This document shows, one piece after another, positions 1 through 10,138 of a DNA stretch of 64,000 nt; position 1 is the first letter of the stretch, and every line of letters begins with the position of its first letter. The DNA comes from Myxococcota bacterium (GTDB lineage Bacteria > Myxococcota_A > Polyangia > Polyangiales > Polyangiaceae): positions 58,732 through 122,731 of the forward strand of contig CAUJEM010000019.1 of assembly GCA_963169915.1 (NCBI GenBank), in the 5' to 3' direction. The notes beneath the pieces were generated by a model. That model was not told where the DNA came from and did not search any database. It saw nothing but the letters and a program-made list of their open reading frames with translations. The position numbers and the translations under genes were made by a program.

Positions 1-741
1 TGAGGGCACCGGCCCACGCCTCCACGCCGCGTGCAGCCCATCGAGCAGCAGCACGGCGCTCACCTGCGGGGCCCCGTGGAGCAAGATCTCCCCGATGGCG
101 CCATAGCCGGCGCTCCACGCGGAGAGCCCGAGGTGCCGCACGTGCGCCTGCGGGTGGCGCCGCCGGAGCGCGGCCTCGATCTCTGCCACGAAGCGCTCGA
201 AGGCCCCCCGCGTCGGGAACGCCTTGGAGTAAGCGCCGCTGCCCACGCCCAGATCGACCCCGACGAACACGGCACCCCGTGACGCCTGCACGAAGTACTT
301 TCGCGCCGCCTCGTGGCCATGAAAGTGGATGAGGACATCGTAGCCGTGGTCCGCGGTGTGCCCTCCCCGCTGGGGGATCGCCACCTCACCGAGCGACAGC
401 GGCTCGTAGGCCGACCAGGGGCCGAGCCCCAGCGGGTCACGCGGCGAGCACGGCGAGGGCTCGCGCGGCGCGGGCGCCGACACGGCGCTGGCCGCGCCGG
501 AGGACGCCAGCGCGGCGCTCGCGGTCGGGACCGGAGCGCTCGGGAGCGCCGCGCGCGCGCTCACCGACGGCGCCGCCGCCGCGGCGCCGCGGGTCGCGCG
601 GGGACCGACCATGACGAGCCCGGCCACCGTGGCGGCGCCCACCGCCGCGACGAGCAGCGCGCGACGCAGCAGCTCTCGCTCGCTCGGTGCTGCGGGGTGC
701 GAGTCCTCGGACTGCCCGCTCGCCTCGGTGCGCTGGCCCAT
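1..741 (-). CDS. Membrane-anchored alpha/beta-hydrolase-like protein, C-terminus cut by the window edge
   Basis: The frame is open from an ATG at 741 to the left edge, giving 247 codons with no stop, so the C-terminus lies outside the window. After a polar N-terminus (about residues 1-25) comes one hydrophobic segment (RRALLVAAVGAATVAGLVMV) and then an Ala/Ser/Pro linker, which suggests an N-terminal membrane anchor with the main domain outside the cytoplasm. The folded part contains a strand with HFHGHEAARK and, later, LSAWSAGYGAIGEI. The latter looks like the nucleophile elbow of an alpha/beta hydrolase, with Ala in place of the first Gly of the usual GxSxG. The protein diverges from the kinase gene at 849, leaving 107 bp for promoters. 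Substrate is unknown. The family is inferred from motif shape only. Confidence 0.72.
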   Translation of the reverse strand, partial: MGQRTEASGQSEDSHPAAPSERELLRRALLVAAVGAATVAGLVMVGPRATRGAAAAAPSVSARAALPSAPVPTASAALASSGAASAVSAPAPREPSPCSPRDPLGLGPWSAYEPLSLGEVAIPQRGGHTADHGYDVLIHFHGHEAARKYFVQASRGAVFVGVDLGVGSGAYSKAFPTRGAFERFVAEIEAALRRRHPQAHVRHLGLSAWSAGYGAIGEILLHGAPQVSAVLLLDGLHAAWRRGPVPS

Positions 742-848
742 CGGTCGGACACCAGCTTAGCCCCCGCCACCGCTGAGCACCCGTATTTTGCCGCCCCGCG
801 CCCCCCTCCCGCCCCTTGGCGACGGAACGGGGCTAGGCTCCGCCCGCC

Positions 849-2201
849 GTGCTCCGCTCCCTCAAAGCGCTCGCGCTCTTCTGGACCGTCTTTGGCTCGT
901 ATGGGCTCGCGTGGCTCCTCGGACGTGTCCTGCCCGAGCGGCTCTACGACCAGCTCCTGCGCCGCGCCCACGTCAAGAACGCCCGCCGCCTGGCGGAGGG
1001 CTTCATGCGCCTGCGTGGGGTCTTCATCAAGATGGGGCAGGTGCTGAGCGTGCTCGGCACCTTCTTGCCGCGCGCCTACTCGCAAGCCCTGGAGAAGCTC
1101 CAGGACCAGGTGCCGCCGCGGCCCTTCCCGGAGCTCGAAGGGCGTCTGCAGGCCGCGCTCGGCGACGCCCCGCTCGAGCGCTTTCGCAGCTTCGACAGGG
1201 AGCCCCTGGCCGCCGCCTCCTTGGCGCAGGTGCACCGCGCCGTGACGCAGGACGGGCGCGCCGTCGCCGTCAAGGTGCTCTACCCCGGCATCGAGCGGCT
1301 CATCCAGCGCGACCTCGCCGTCTTGCGCTCGGTCACCCCGATGCTCAAGTGGTTTTTCCCCATCGCCCGCTTCGAGCGCGTGGTGGATCAGCTCGAGGCC
1401 ATGCTGGCGCACGAGACCGACTACTCGCACGAGCAGGCCAACATGGAGCGCCTGCGCGCGCTGTTCGCCGACCGCAGCGACGTGGTGGTCCCGACGCTGC
1501 TCGAGGAGCTCTGCGGCCCCGGGGTGCTCTGCATGTCCTTCGAGGAGGGCATCAAGATCAGTGACGTGAAGGCCCTACGGGCGGCCGGCATCGAGCCCAA
1601 GCAGGTGGGCAAGCTGCTCGTGGAGTGCTTCGGGCGCATGCTCTTCGATCACCGCCTGTTTCACGCGGATCCTCACCCCGGCAACTTCCTGGTGCGACCC
1701 GGCCCTACCCTCATCATCCTGGACTACGGCGCGGTCGAGGAGGTCACCGCGCCGCTCGCGGAGGGCATGAAGCTGGTGGTGCTGGGCGCCATGACCCGAG
1801 ACGACCTCCAGGTGCTGCGCGGGCTCGAGACCATGGGCTTCGTGGCGGAGGGTGGGGACAAGGAGCTGCTCATCCGCGTGGGCAAGGAGTACCTGAGCGT
1901 GCTGCAGGGCGTGCGGATCGAGGACTTCTCCAAGGTGGACCGCGACACCATCGAGCAGCTCTCCGGCTTCCAGCAGACCCGCGGCCAGCTCCGCGAGATC
2001 ATGAAGAGCGTGGAGTACCCCCAAGGCTACTTCTACGTGGAGCGGACGCTGGCCCTGCTGTTCGGGCTCGTGGCGCGCCTCGCCCCCAAGCAGGGCCTGC
2101 CGGGGCTCATCCTGCCCTACGCCGCCAAGGCCTTCGCGCGCGACATGGCGGCGGCCAGCGCGCCCCCGAGCGCGGTCGAGCCCTCACCCCAAGGCCCCTG
2201 A
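849..2201 (+). CDS. ABC1/UbiB (AarF) family atypical protein kinase
   Basis: This 450-aa protein has the hallmarks of the ABC1/ADCK/UbiB atypical kinases: the family-specific KxGQ motif (IKMGQ, residues 60-64), the Ala-rich loop that replaces the Gly-rich loop (AAASLAQVHRA, about 120-130), the VAIKxxxPG-like strand AVKVLYPGI, the catalytic-loop block HADPHPGNFL and the metal-binding DYG of LDYGAVEEV, where most members have DFG. Known members support ubiquinone synthesis or isoprenoid-lipid homeostasis through ATPase or kinase activity. No quinone biosynthesis gene is nearby, so the specific role is open. The start is a GTG at 849; no upstream in-frame alternative looks better. The C-terminus lacks the paired TM helices of E. 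coli UbiB. Confidence 0.9.
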   Translation: MLRSLKALALFWTVFGSYGLAWLLGRVLPERLYDQLLRRAHVKNARRLAEGFMRLRGVFIKMGQVLSVLGTFLPRAYSQALEKLQDQVPPRPFPELEGRLQAALGDAPLERFRSFDREPLAAASLAQVHRAVTQDGRAVAVKVLYPGIERLIQRDLAVLRSVTPMLKWFFPIARFERVVDQLEAMLAHETDYSHEQANMERLRALFADRSDVVVPTLLEELCGPGVLCMSFEEGIKISDVKALRAAGIEPKQVGKLLVECFGRMLFDHRLFHADPHPGNFLVRPGPTLIILDYGAVEEVTAPLAEGMKLVVLGAMTRDDLQVLRGLETMGFVAEGGDKELLIRVGKEYLSVLQGVRIEDFSKVDRDTIEQLSGFQQTRGQLREIMKSVEYPQGYFYVERTLALLFGLVARLAPKQGLPGLILPYAAKAFARDMAAASAPPSAVEPSPQGP

Positions 2202-2237
2202 GCCAGCGCCCGCCGCGGAGCGCCCCGGGGGGGGGCC

Positions 2238-3176
<939 letters not shown>

Positions 3177-3342
3177 CAGGCTCTCGTCGACGACGCTCGC
3201 GCGCCCACTAGCACAAGGCGGCGCCCCGGGGGACGCTCCGCGGCCAAACCCGCGCCCAGCAGACCGCGCGCGGCCGCGGCGCCACGCCGTCGGCCCGCCC
3301 CTCCCGCGGGCCGAGCGCGCCGACCTGCGATAGCTTCAGGGG

Positions 3343-6300
3343 ATGCAGCACCCGCCGCAGCCAGCTCCCCTGGCGCCTCGCTGGCGCGGGAAGCTGCTCG
3401 CGAGGTGCTGCTGCGCGCTGCTCGGCGTGCTGGGGCTCGCGCCCCTCGTCCTCGTCGCCGCGCTGCAGTCGGCCTGGGTTCAGGGCCGCATCGCCGCCGA
3501 GCTGAGCCAGGCGCTGCGGCTGCGGCTCGGGCTCGAGGCGCGCTTCGAGACGACGGCGAGCCTGTGGCCGCTCTCCGCCACGATGACCCACCTGGTGGTC
3601 GCCTCGAACGACGGCGGACCGCCCGCCTTGACGGCCGAGCGCGCCGTGCTCCGACCCAGGCTGCTGGCGCTGCTGTCGGGCCAGCTCGACCTCGGCGACG
3701 TGGAGCTGAGCGGGGTCCGGGGGCGCGCGGTCGTGCTCCAGGGCGAGCTCGTGAACGTGGACCTGCGGCGCCCCACGCCGAGCGGCCCCAGCAGCCGGCC
3801 CACGCGCGCGCCCTTTCGCCGGCTCTCGGTTCAGGGAGGAGGCTTCGAGCTCGAGCTCGACGGCCTCGTGGCGCACTTGGGCGAGCTGCGGGCGGAGGCG
3901 ACGGGCGACGCTGGCCCCAGCGTCTCTTTCGCGCTGCAGCTCGCGGAGTCCAGCACGTGGCGGGTGCGACCCGCGGTGGGCTACGTGGCCGACGAGCGGG
4001 TGCCGTACCAAGCCGTCGACGAAGACGCGCTCTGCCACCTCGAGCTCCGGGGACGCTGGGATCCTTCCGGGCTGACGCTCGAGCGCCTGGAGCTCTCGGG
4101 GCTCGCCGACGGCTCGGTGGCCAGCGGGACCGCGCCGCGCTGCGCGGGCAGCGCGCCCGCCGATCCTCGGCGCCTCAGCGTCCTCGCCGAGGGCGTGGAG
4201 GTCCGGCTACGAGATCAGGCGCCGCCCATGGTCTCCGGGCGGGTCGCGGCACGCGTACCGCTCGATCTCGCGGCCCGCGTCGGGTTCGAGCCGGTGGTGG
4301 GCGGCTGGGCCTCGCTCGACGCCACGCTGCGCTGGGACGGCACGACCCGGCTCCCCGCGCTCGAGGGCGAGCTGCGCGGAGACGAGCTCACGCTCGGCAG
4401 TCGTCACCTCGGGCGGCAGGTGCGCGGCCGCGTGCTCATCGCCGACGACGTCATCGAGCTCCCGGAGCTCGAGGTCGGCATCGCCGACGCCTCCACGCGC
4501 CTCACCGACGTCACCATCGAGCCCTTCGCTCCCGGCATCGCGCTGCGCGCGCGTCGCGTCGACGGCCGAGGCGCCACCTTCCCAGGGCTGATGCGGGACC
4601 TCGGCGTCACGCCGAGCACCATCGTGCAGTGGAACCTCGACACGGTGGCCGTGGAGGACTTCGGCGGGACCATCGAGCCGCTGCAGCTCGACGGTCGGAT
4701 GCGCGTCGAGACGAGCGACTTCATGGTGCTCGACCGCGCCTGGCACTCGCCGGCGCGGCGGCGCATGGTGGGCGTGGCCCGCGCCACCGTCACGGGCAAG
4801 CTGGGCGTCCGCCCGAACGCCTTCATCATCTACGACACTCAAGCGCGCTTCGGGAACAGTCAGCTCTTCGCGGAGCTCGTGTCCATCGGCTTCGACACGC
4901 GCCTCCACATCATCGCGGGACGGAGCTCTACGCTCGATCTCGCCGACATCAGCCCGCTCGTCACGCTCGAGCTGGCGGGGCGGGCCAAGCTCGGAGCGGA
5001 GCTCGAGGGCCCAGGCGCCGATCCGCTCCTGCTCGGGGAGCTGTCGGTCCAAGGGCTGGTCTTGGGCGGCTTCCCGCTCGGCGACATCACCAAGAGCCAA
5101 GCCAAGTTCCGGCCGCTCGCGCTCGAGCTGACGGCGATCGAGGGGAAGAAGGGGGACAGCCTGTTTCACTTGCCCTGGCTCCGGCTGGCCTTCGACGAGG
5201 GCTCCACCGTGCTCCTGGACGCCACCGTGCAGAGCGAGCGGATGGGGCTGCGCGATCTCCTGACGATGCTCCGCTTCGATGAAGATCCGCGGTTCTCGGA
5301 GATCGAGGGGCAGAGCCAGCTCAGCGCCGTCGTCCACTTCGATCTCGGTGGCCACCTCGATCGCTGCGGCGGCGGGCTCTTGGAGGTGCAGGGCCGCTCA
5401 CGGCTCCACTGGCTACAGGTGTTCGGGGAGCGCTTCGACGGCGGCGAGGGCAGCTTCCGCTTCCGCTGGGACGACAAGGCCGCGGGGCACCTCGGCATGA
5501 CGCTCGCGCTGCCGAGCTTCAGCTTGGGCAAGGGTGGTGCCACGCTGCTCGGCAGCGGCTCCATCGCTCATGGCGGGGTGGTCCAGGGTCAGGTGGTGGG
5601 CACCGCCGTGGCGCTGCGTGAGCTTCAGGCGCTCGGCCCCTGGGCGCAGCACCTCGACGGCAGCGCCTCGGCCGTCGCCGAGCTCCACGGCACCCTGGAC
5701 GCCTTGGCCCTGGACGCCTCCGCCCAGGTGCCGTCCGTCCGCGTCGGCAACCGCGCGCTCGGGAGCTCCAGCGTGTCCGTGCGCCTGACGCCGACGACCG
5801 AGGACGCGCAGAGCCTCGGCCAGACGCGCTGCGGGAACGCCATCCCGCCGCCCTTCGATCCGGCGCGCTACGCGCAAGACCGTCCGCTCGGGCAGTTCGA
5901 AGCCAAAGGGTCCATGTTCGGCGGCATGCTGAGCTTCGACTCGCTGCGCCTGACACGCCAGCGGCGCAAGGTGCTCAGCGGCGCGCTCGGGCTGCACCAG
6001 CTGCAGCTCGGCGCCGTCGCCGACTCCCTCGGCGGCGCGCTGCGCGACACCAGCACCACCACCGGCTCGCTCTCCGCGCTGGTGCAGATCGAGCGGCTGC
6101 CGCTCGATGACTGGCGCAGCGGCAGCGTCTTCGTGCGCCTCACGGAGCTGGCGCTGGCGCGCGGCACGAGCCGCGTGGAGCTGCTCCCCGGCACGCCCGC
6201 CCTCGGGCTCACGCAGGGCCGGCTCAGCGCACCTCGGCTGGATCTCCGGGTCACCACTGGCGCCGGGGCGGGTGCCCAGCTACGCCTGGGCGGCACGCTG

Positions 6301-7755
6301 ACGGAGCTCGGCCGCGCGCCGCGCGTGGACGCCACGCTCGAGGTGCTCCCCACCGAGCTCGAGCAGCTCTTGAGTGGCGTCGCGGGCATCGAGGGCGCGA
6401 GCGGCACGCTGGGCGGGCGGCTCTCCGTCACCGGCCCTCTCGATCGGCTCAGCTACTCTGGCCGCCTGGCGCTCGAACGCGGCGAGGTGACGCTCCGGGG
6501 GCTCGGCACCCTCAGCCAGCTGGAGCTCGCGCTCGCGCTCGCGCGCGATGAGGTGCGCATCGAGCGCGGACGGGCGCGGCTCGGCGGGGGCAGCCTCGAG
6601 CTCGGCGGCGGCGTCGCCCTGCGCGGGTTCGAGCTCGGAGGCGCGCGCGTCACGCTCACCGCGCGGCAGCTCGGCTTCCCGACGGTCAGCCAGCTGTCCG
6701 GGACGCTCGACGCGGATCTGGTGGCGACCTGGCAGCCCAGCGCGGTGGCGCTCGAGAGCGGCCTCGAGGAGCGCCCCCTGCCGCACGTCGCCGGGACCAT
6801 CACCCTGTCGCGCTTCGACTATCGGCGCCCCGTCGTGATGGCCGCCAGCCTCGCCAGCCTGACCCAGCGCGGACGCCGCTCGGAGGTCAGCGGCTACGAC
6901 TCCACGCGCGACGCCTTCGGCTTCGACGTCCTCATCCAGGCGAGGCAGCCGCTCAACATCGAGAACAACCTCGTCGAAGCCAAGATCGACGTAGGTGACG
7001 CCGGGCTGCTTCTCGCCGGCACCAATCAGCGGTTCGGGCTGAGGGGCGGGCTCGTGGTGCGCCCCGGCGGTCGCCTCCGGCTCCGCCGCAGCGAATTCGA
7101 GATCACGAGCGGCAGCATCGAGTTCGATGACCTGACGCGGATCGAGCCGCGGGTCGACATCACGGCCTACACCGAGTACCGCCGCTACTCCGACGCCGCG
7201 GGCTCCGCCGCCTCGAGCACGGGCGCCGCCGTGAGCACCAGCACCACCAGCGCCACCGGCGGGCGCTGGCTCGTCAAGCTCCGCGCCCACGGCGACCCCG
7301 ACAACCTCCGCGTCGACCTCACGAGCGAGCCGGCGCTGGCCCAAGACGACATCTTTCTCCTGCTCACGGTCGGGGTCACCCGCGCGGAGCTCGACCAAGC
7401 GCAGGGCAGCGGGGTGGGCAGCAGCGTCGCGCTCGAAGCGCTCGGCACGCTCACGGGCGCGGACCGCGCCGTCACCGACGCCATCCCCATCATCGATGAA
7501 TTTCGCTTCGGCAGCGCGTACTCCAGCCGGACCGGGCGCACGGAGCCCACCATCACCATGGGCAAGCGCCTCGGCGAGCGGACGCGCGCCACGGTGACCA
7601 CCGGGGTGGGCGACGCGCGCGAGCTCAGATCCAACTTGGAGATCCGCCTGAGCCCCCGCCTCAGCCTCGAGGGCTCGTACGACAACGTCAACGATCTCTC
7701 CAGCACCGTGGGGAACCTGGGCGCCAACCTCCGCTGGCGCCTGGAGTTCGAGTAG
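3343..7755 (+). CDS. tamB: TamB/AsmA-like translocation and assembly protein (DUF490 C-terminus)
   Basis: A 1470-aa protein with an N-terminal signal anchor (hydrophobic residues about 20-45, just after KLLARCCC), then AsmA-like repeats of beta strands over most of its length, and a C-terminal block typical of TamB/DUF490: an EFEITSGSIEF-type strand, RIEPRVDITAY, LTSEPALAQDDIFLLLTVG, and a final amphipathic segment ending in RWRLEFE. TamB-type proteins form a hydrophobic beta-groove spanning the periplasm and act in outer-membrane protein insertion or phospholipid transport to the outer membrane. The length is in the usual range (1200-1500 aa). No TamA/Omp85 gene is adjacent. A Ser/Thr/Ala-rich low-complexity insert interrupts the DUF490 region near residue 1290. 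It is probably transcribed with the lipase-like gene that begins 44 bp downstream. Confidence 0.88.
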   Translation: MQHPPQPAPLAPRWRGKLLARCCCALLGVLGLAPLVLVAALQSAWVQGRIAAELSQALRLRLGLEARFETTASLWPLSATMTHLVVASNDGGPPALTAERAVLRPRLLALLSGQLDLGDVELSGVRGRAVVLQGELVNVDLRRPTPSGPSSRPTRAPFRRLSVQGGGFELELDGLVAHLGELRAEATGDAGPSVSFALQLAESSTWRVRPAVGYVADERVPYQAVDEDALCHLELRGRWDPSGLTLERLELSGLADGSVASGTAPRCAGSAPADPRRLSVLAEGVEVRLRDQAPPMVSGRVAARVPLDLAARVGFEPVVGGWASLDATLRWDGTTRLPALEGELRGDELTLGSRHLGRQVRGRVLIADDVIELPELEVGIADASTRLTDVTIEPFAPGIALRARRVDGRGATFPGLMRDLGVTPSTIVQWNLDTVAVEDFGGTIEPLQLDGRMRVETSDFMVLDRAWHSPARRRMVGVARATVTGKLGVRPNAFIIYDTQARFGNSQLFAELVSIGFDTRLHIIAGRSSTLDLADISPLVTLELAGRAKLGAELEGPGADPLLLGELSVQGLVLGGFPLGDITKSQAKFRPLALELTAIEGKKGDSLFHLPWLRLAFDEGSTVLLDATVQSERMGLRDLLTMLRFDEDPRFSEIEGQSQLSAVVHFDLGGHLDRCGGGLLEVQGRSRLHWLQVFGERFDGGEGSFRFRWDDKAAGHLGMTLALPSFSLGKGGATLLGSGSIAHGGVVQGQVVGTAVALRELQALGPWAQHLDGSASAVAELHGTLDALALDASAQVPSVRVGNRALGSSSVSVRLTPTTEDAQSLGQTRCGNAIPPPFDPARYAQDRPLGQFEAKGSMFGGMLSFDSLRLTRQRRKVLSGALGLHQLQLGAVADSLGGALRDTSTTTGSLSALVQIERLPLDDWRSGSVFVRLTELALARGTSRVELLPGTPALGLTQGRLSAPRLDLRVTTGAGAGAQLRLGGTLTELGRAPRVDATLEVLPTELEQLLSGVAGIEGASGTLGGRLSVTGPLDRLSYSGRLALERGEVTLRGLGTLSQLELALALARDEVRIERGRARLGGGSLELGGGVALRGFELGGARVTLTARQLGFPTVSQLSGTLDADLVATWQPSAVALESGLEERPLPHVAGTITLSRFDYRRPVVMAASLASLTQRGRRSEVSGYDSTRDAFGFDVLIQARQPLNIENNLVEAKIDVGDAGLLLAGTNQRFGLRGGLVVRPGGRLRLRRSEFEITSGSIEFDDLTRIEPRVDITAYTEYRRYSDAAGSAASSTGAAVSTSTTSATGGRWLVKLRAHGDPDNLRVDLTSEPALAQDDIFLLLTVGVTRAELDQAQGSGVGSSVALEALGTLTGADRAVTDAIPIIDEFRFGSAYSSRTGRTEPTITMGKRLGERTRATVTTGVGDARELRSNLEIRLSPRLSLEGSYDNVNDLSSTVGNLGANLRWRLEFE

Positions 7756-7799
7756 CCAGGCGCTCGCCCAGCTCCCCGGCGACCGGCAGACGGCGTATC

Positions 7800-9818
7800 A
7801 TGGGCGTCATGCGCCTCCCTGCCGGCCCCCGCGCCCTGGCTTGCCTACTCGGGCCGCTGGCTGCCTTCGGCTGCTCGGCGCCGGAGACGACCGGCCCCTC
7901 ACCGGCGCCCCCGAGCTGCGTCGCGCTCTACGACGAGCCCGCGCTCAGCGCGCTGACGCCCTACCCCTCCAACCGCTACACCGTCCCGGACGCCACGAGC
8001 GCCACCGGGCGCCGCGTGCGGCTCGACGCCACGGTGACGGCCGATCCGCTCATCGTCCAGTACCCAGACACCGCCGCCCAGCTCTCCACCCACGAGGGCT
8101 TCAGCACGACCGGCGGCGTCATCGTCAAGCTCAGCGCCCCGCTCGACGCCCGGGGCCTCGCGCTCTTGCCGGACCGCGAGCCCCCGGTCACCGAGCCCCT
8201 GCGCGACGCTCGTGACTTCACGGCGCCCGGCTCGCCGTTCTTCCTCGTCGACGTGACCGGCGAGGCCGTGAGCGATCCGCTGCCCGTCGTACCGACCTAT
8301 TGGGAGCAGCTCGCCGCCGACGGCGCCACGGAGGACGACTTCACGCTGATCGTGACGCCGGCGGCGCCCCTGCGCCCCCTGCGGGACTACCTGCTGGTGG
8401 TCACGCGCGCGCTGCTCGCCCAAGACGGCAGCGCGGTGGGCGCCAGCCAGGAGATGCAGCGCGTCTTGCGGGGTCGAGCGCGGAGCGACGACGAGGCGGA
8501 GCTGCTCGAGGCGCTGGGCCGCGCCGAGCGAGCGCTCGGCCTGACGCGCGCGCAGATCGCGCTCGCGACGCGCTTTACCACCCAAGCCCCACAAGCCGGG
8601 ATGGCCGCGCTCGCGCGAGCCCGCCGCCAGCGGCCCGCCCCCGCCTCGGGCGCGCCCTTCACCCTCGAGACCCCGCGCACGCTGCCGGATGACCGCGTCC
8701 GGCTGCGCGCAACCTTCACCGCGCCGGAGCTCCGCCACGCCGACGGCAAGTTCAAGCTCGACGCGCAGGGGGTGCCCGAGACGAGCCGCGAGGTCGAGCT
8801 CGAGCTCTTTCTCTCCTTCAGCCACGCTAGCCTGAGCGGGCCACGCCCCGTCGTCATCTATCAGCACGGCCTCGGCGGCGACAAGGACGGGAGCTGGGGC
8901 ACCACCGAGCGGCTCGCGGAGCTGTCGGCGCGTGGGGTCGCCGTGGTCGCCATCGACTCACCCGAGCACGGCTCCCGCACCACGGGGGCGACCACGCTGG
9001 TCAAGAGCGTCTATGGGTTCTTCGGGATCGACGAGGAGACGGGCGTGTTCGACATCGAGCGAGCGCGCGACAACTTCCGCCAGATGGCCAGTGATCAGCT
9101 CGAGCTGGTGCGCTTCGTCTCGACGCTGGGGAGCTTGGACCTGCTCCCGCTCGGCGCCGACGGACAGCCTCAGCCGGACGGCGTCCCAGATCTCGACGTC
9201 AGCCGGCTACAGTACATCGGGCACTCCTTCGGCTCCGTCCAAGGCAGCACCATCATGGCGATGGCCCCGGAGATCCGGCAAGCCACCTGGAACGTCGGCG
9301 GCGCGGGGCTGATGACGCTCCTGCGCGACTCACCGCTGTTCAGCGTCGTGGTCCGAGGCCTCGCGCCGCCAGGGACGGGGCAGCCCGCCATCGCGCGCTT
9401 CATGGCGGCGACGCAGGCCATCGTGGATCCTGGAGATCCGCTCAACTTCACGCGCTTCGCCACGCTCGAGGCGCTCAGCGGGGTGGACGGCTGGACACCC
9501 CGCGACGTCCTGCTGCAGGAGGTGGTCGACGACGCCATCGTCCCCAACAGCAGCACCGACGCCCTGGCGCGCGCCGGCGGGCTCGAGCTCCTCGGCGGCG
9601 AGCGCGGCATCTCGGGCGTCAGTCGGGTCAGCGGCCCCGTCACGAGCAACCTGCCCGGCGGCGCCACGGCGGTGGTGTCGCAGTTTCTCCGGGTGGAGGG
9701 CGGCAGCAAGCGCGCCGAGCACGGCGCGCTCATCTTCACCCCGGAGGCGAGGGCCCAGTACCTCCGGTTCTTCCAGAGCGGGCTCGCGGCCGAGCACGCC
9801 ACGGCCTCGGCGCCCTGA
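7800..9818 (+). CDS. Lipase/esterase-like alpha/beta-hydrolase lipoprotein
   Basis: The 672-aa protein starts with a signal peptide ending in an AFGC lipobox-like site, so it is probably lipid-anchored, although Phe at -2 is unusual. The N-terminal part (YPSNRYTVPDATS...) resembles the N-terminal domain found before the catalytic domain of bacterial virulence-factor lipases. The hydrolase core shows VVIYQHGLGGDKDG (oxyanion-hole strand), AIDSPEHGSR and the nucleophile elbow YIGHSFGSVQG (GxSxG). The last 150 residues contain LQEVVDDAIVPN, probably the acidic residue of the triad, and KRAEHGALIF, a candidate catalytic His. ATGs at 7800 and 7809 are both plausible starts. It follows the TamB-like gene by 44 bp, suggesting co-transcription and an envelope role. 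Substrate is unknown; a phospholipase or ester lipase is the best guess. Confidence 0.82.
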   Translation: MGVMRLPAGPRALACLLGPLAAFGCSAPETTGPSPAPPSCVALYDEPALSALTPYPSNRYTVPDATSATGRRVRLDATVTADPLIVQYPDTAAQLSTHEGFSTTGGVIVKLSAPLDARGLALLPDREPPVTEPLRDARDFTAPGSPFFLVDVTGEAVSDPLPVVPTYWEQLAADGATEDDFTLIVTPAAPLRPLRDYLLVVTRALLAQDGSAVGASQEMQRVLRGRARSDDEAELLEALGRAERALGLTRAQIALATRFTTQAPQAGMAALARARRQRPAPASGAPFTLETPRTLPDDRVRLRATFTAPELRHADGKFKLDAQGVPETSREVELELFLSFSHASLSGPRPVVIYQHGLGGDKDGSWGTTERLAELSARGVAVVAIDSPEHGSRTTGATTLVKSVYGFFGIDEETGVFDIERARDNFRQMASDQLELVRFVSTLGSLDLLPLGADGQPQPDGVPDLDVSRLQYIGHSFGSVQGSTIMAMAPEIRQATWNVGGAGLMTLLRDSPLFSVVVRGLAPPGTGQPAIARFMAATQAIVDPGDPLNFTRFATLEALSGVDGWTPRDVLLQEVVDDAIVPNSSTDALARAGGLELLGGERGISGVSRVSGPVTSNLPGGATAVVSQFLRVEGGSKRAEHGALIFTPEARAQYLRFFQSGLAAEHATASAP

Positions 9819-9825
9819 GCCTGGC

Positions 9826-10089
9826 TCAGAGCCGCTCTGGATCGAGCGCCGCCAGCGCCGCGAGGCTGACGGGGTGGTAGGGCGGTCGGGGCGTGATGCC
9901 CTGGCCAGGCTCGCCGCCGGCGACCGCGAGCAGACGCGCGGCGCTCCCGAGGCAGCCCTTGCCTTGGCACCAGCCCGTGGCGAGACCCGTGTAGCGCTTG
10001 AGGGACTCCATGTCGCGATGCCCGAGCGTGACGGCGCGCCGCAGCTCCTCGTCCGTGACGTCCTCACAGCGGCACACCAGCGACTTCAC
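9826..10089 (-). CDS. Stand-alone BFD-like [2Fe-2S]-binding protein
   Basis: Only 87 aa. The cluster ligands have the bacterioferritin-associated ferredoxin spacing: C6-x-C8, then 32 residues, C41-x4-C46 (VCRCEDVT ... GWCQGKGC). This domain normally sits at the C-terminus of larger FAD-linked amine oxidases and dehydrogenases or is found in Bfd, where it binds a [2Fe-2S] cluster for electron transfer. Here it stands alone with a 40-residue proline-rich tail. It lies 49 bp downstream of the desaturase gene on the same strand, so it may be co-transcribed and could be an electron carrier for a di-iron enzyme; that link is inference. The stop is only 7 bp from the convergent hydrolase gene. Confidence 0.85.
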   Translation of the reverse strand: MKSLVCRCEDVTDEELRRAVTLGHRDMESLKRYTGLATGWCQGKGCLGSAARLLAVAGGEPGQGITPRPPYHPVSLAALAALDPERL

Positions 10090-10138
10090 GCCCCCAGGGT
10101 AGCGCGAGCCGCCCCGGCTCCGGAAGCGCCGACGCGCG

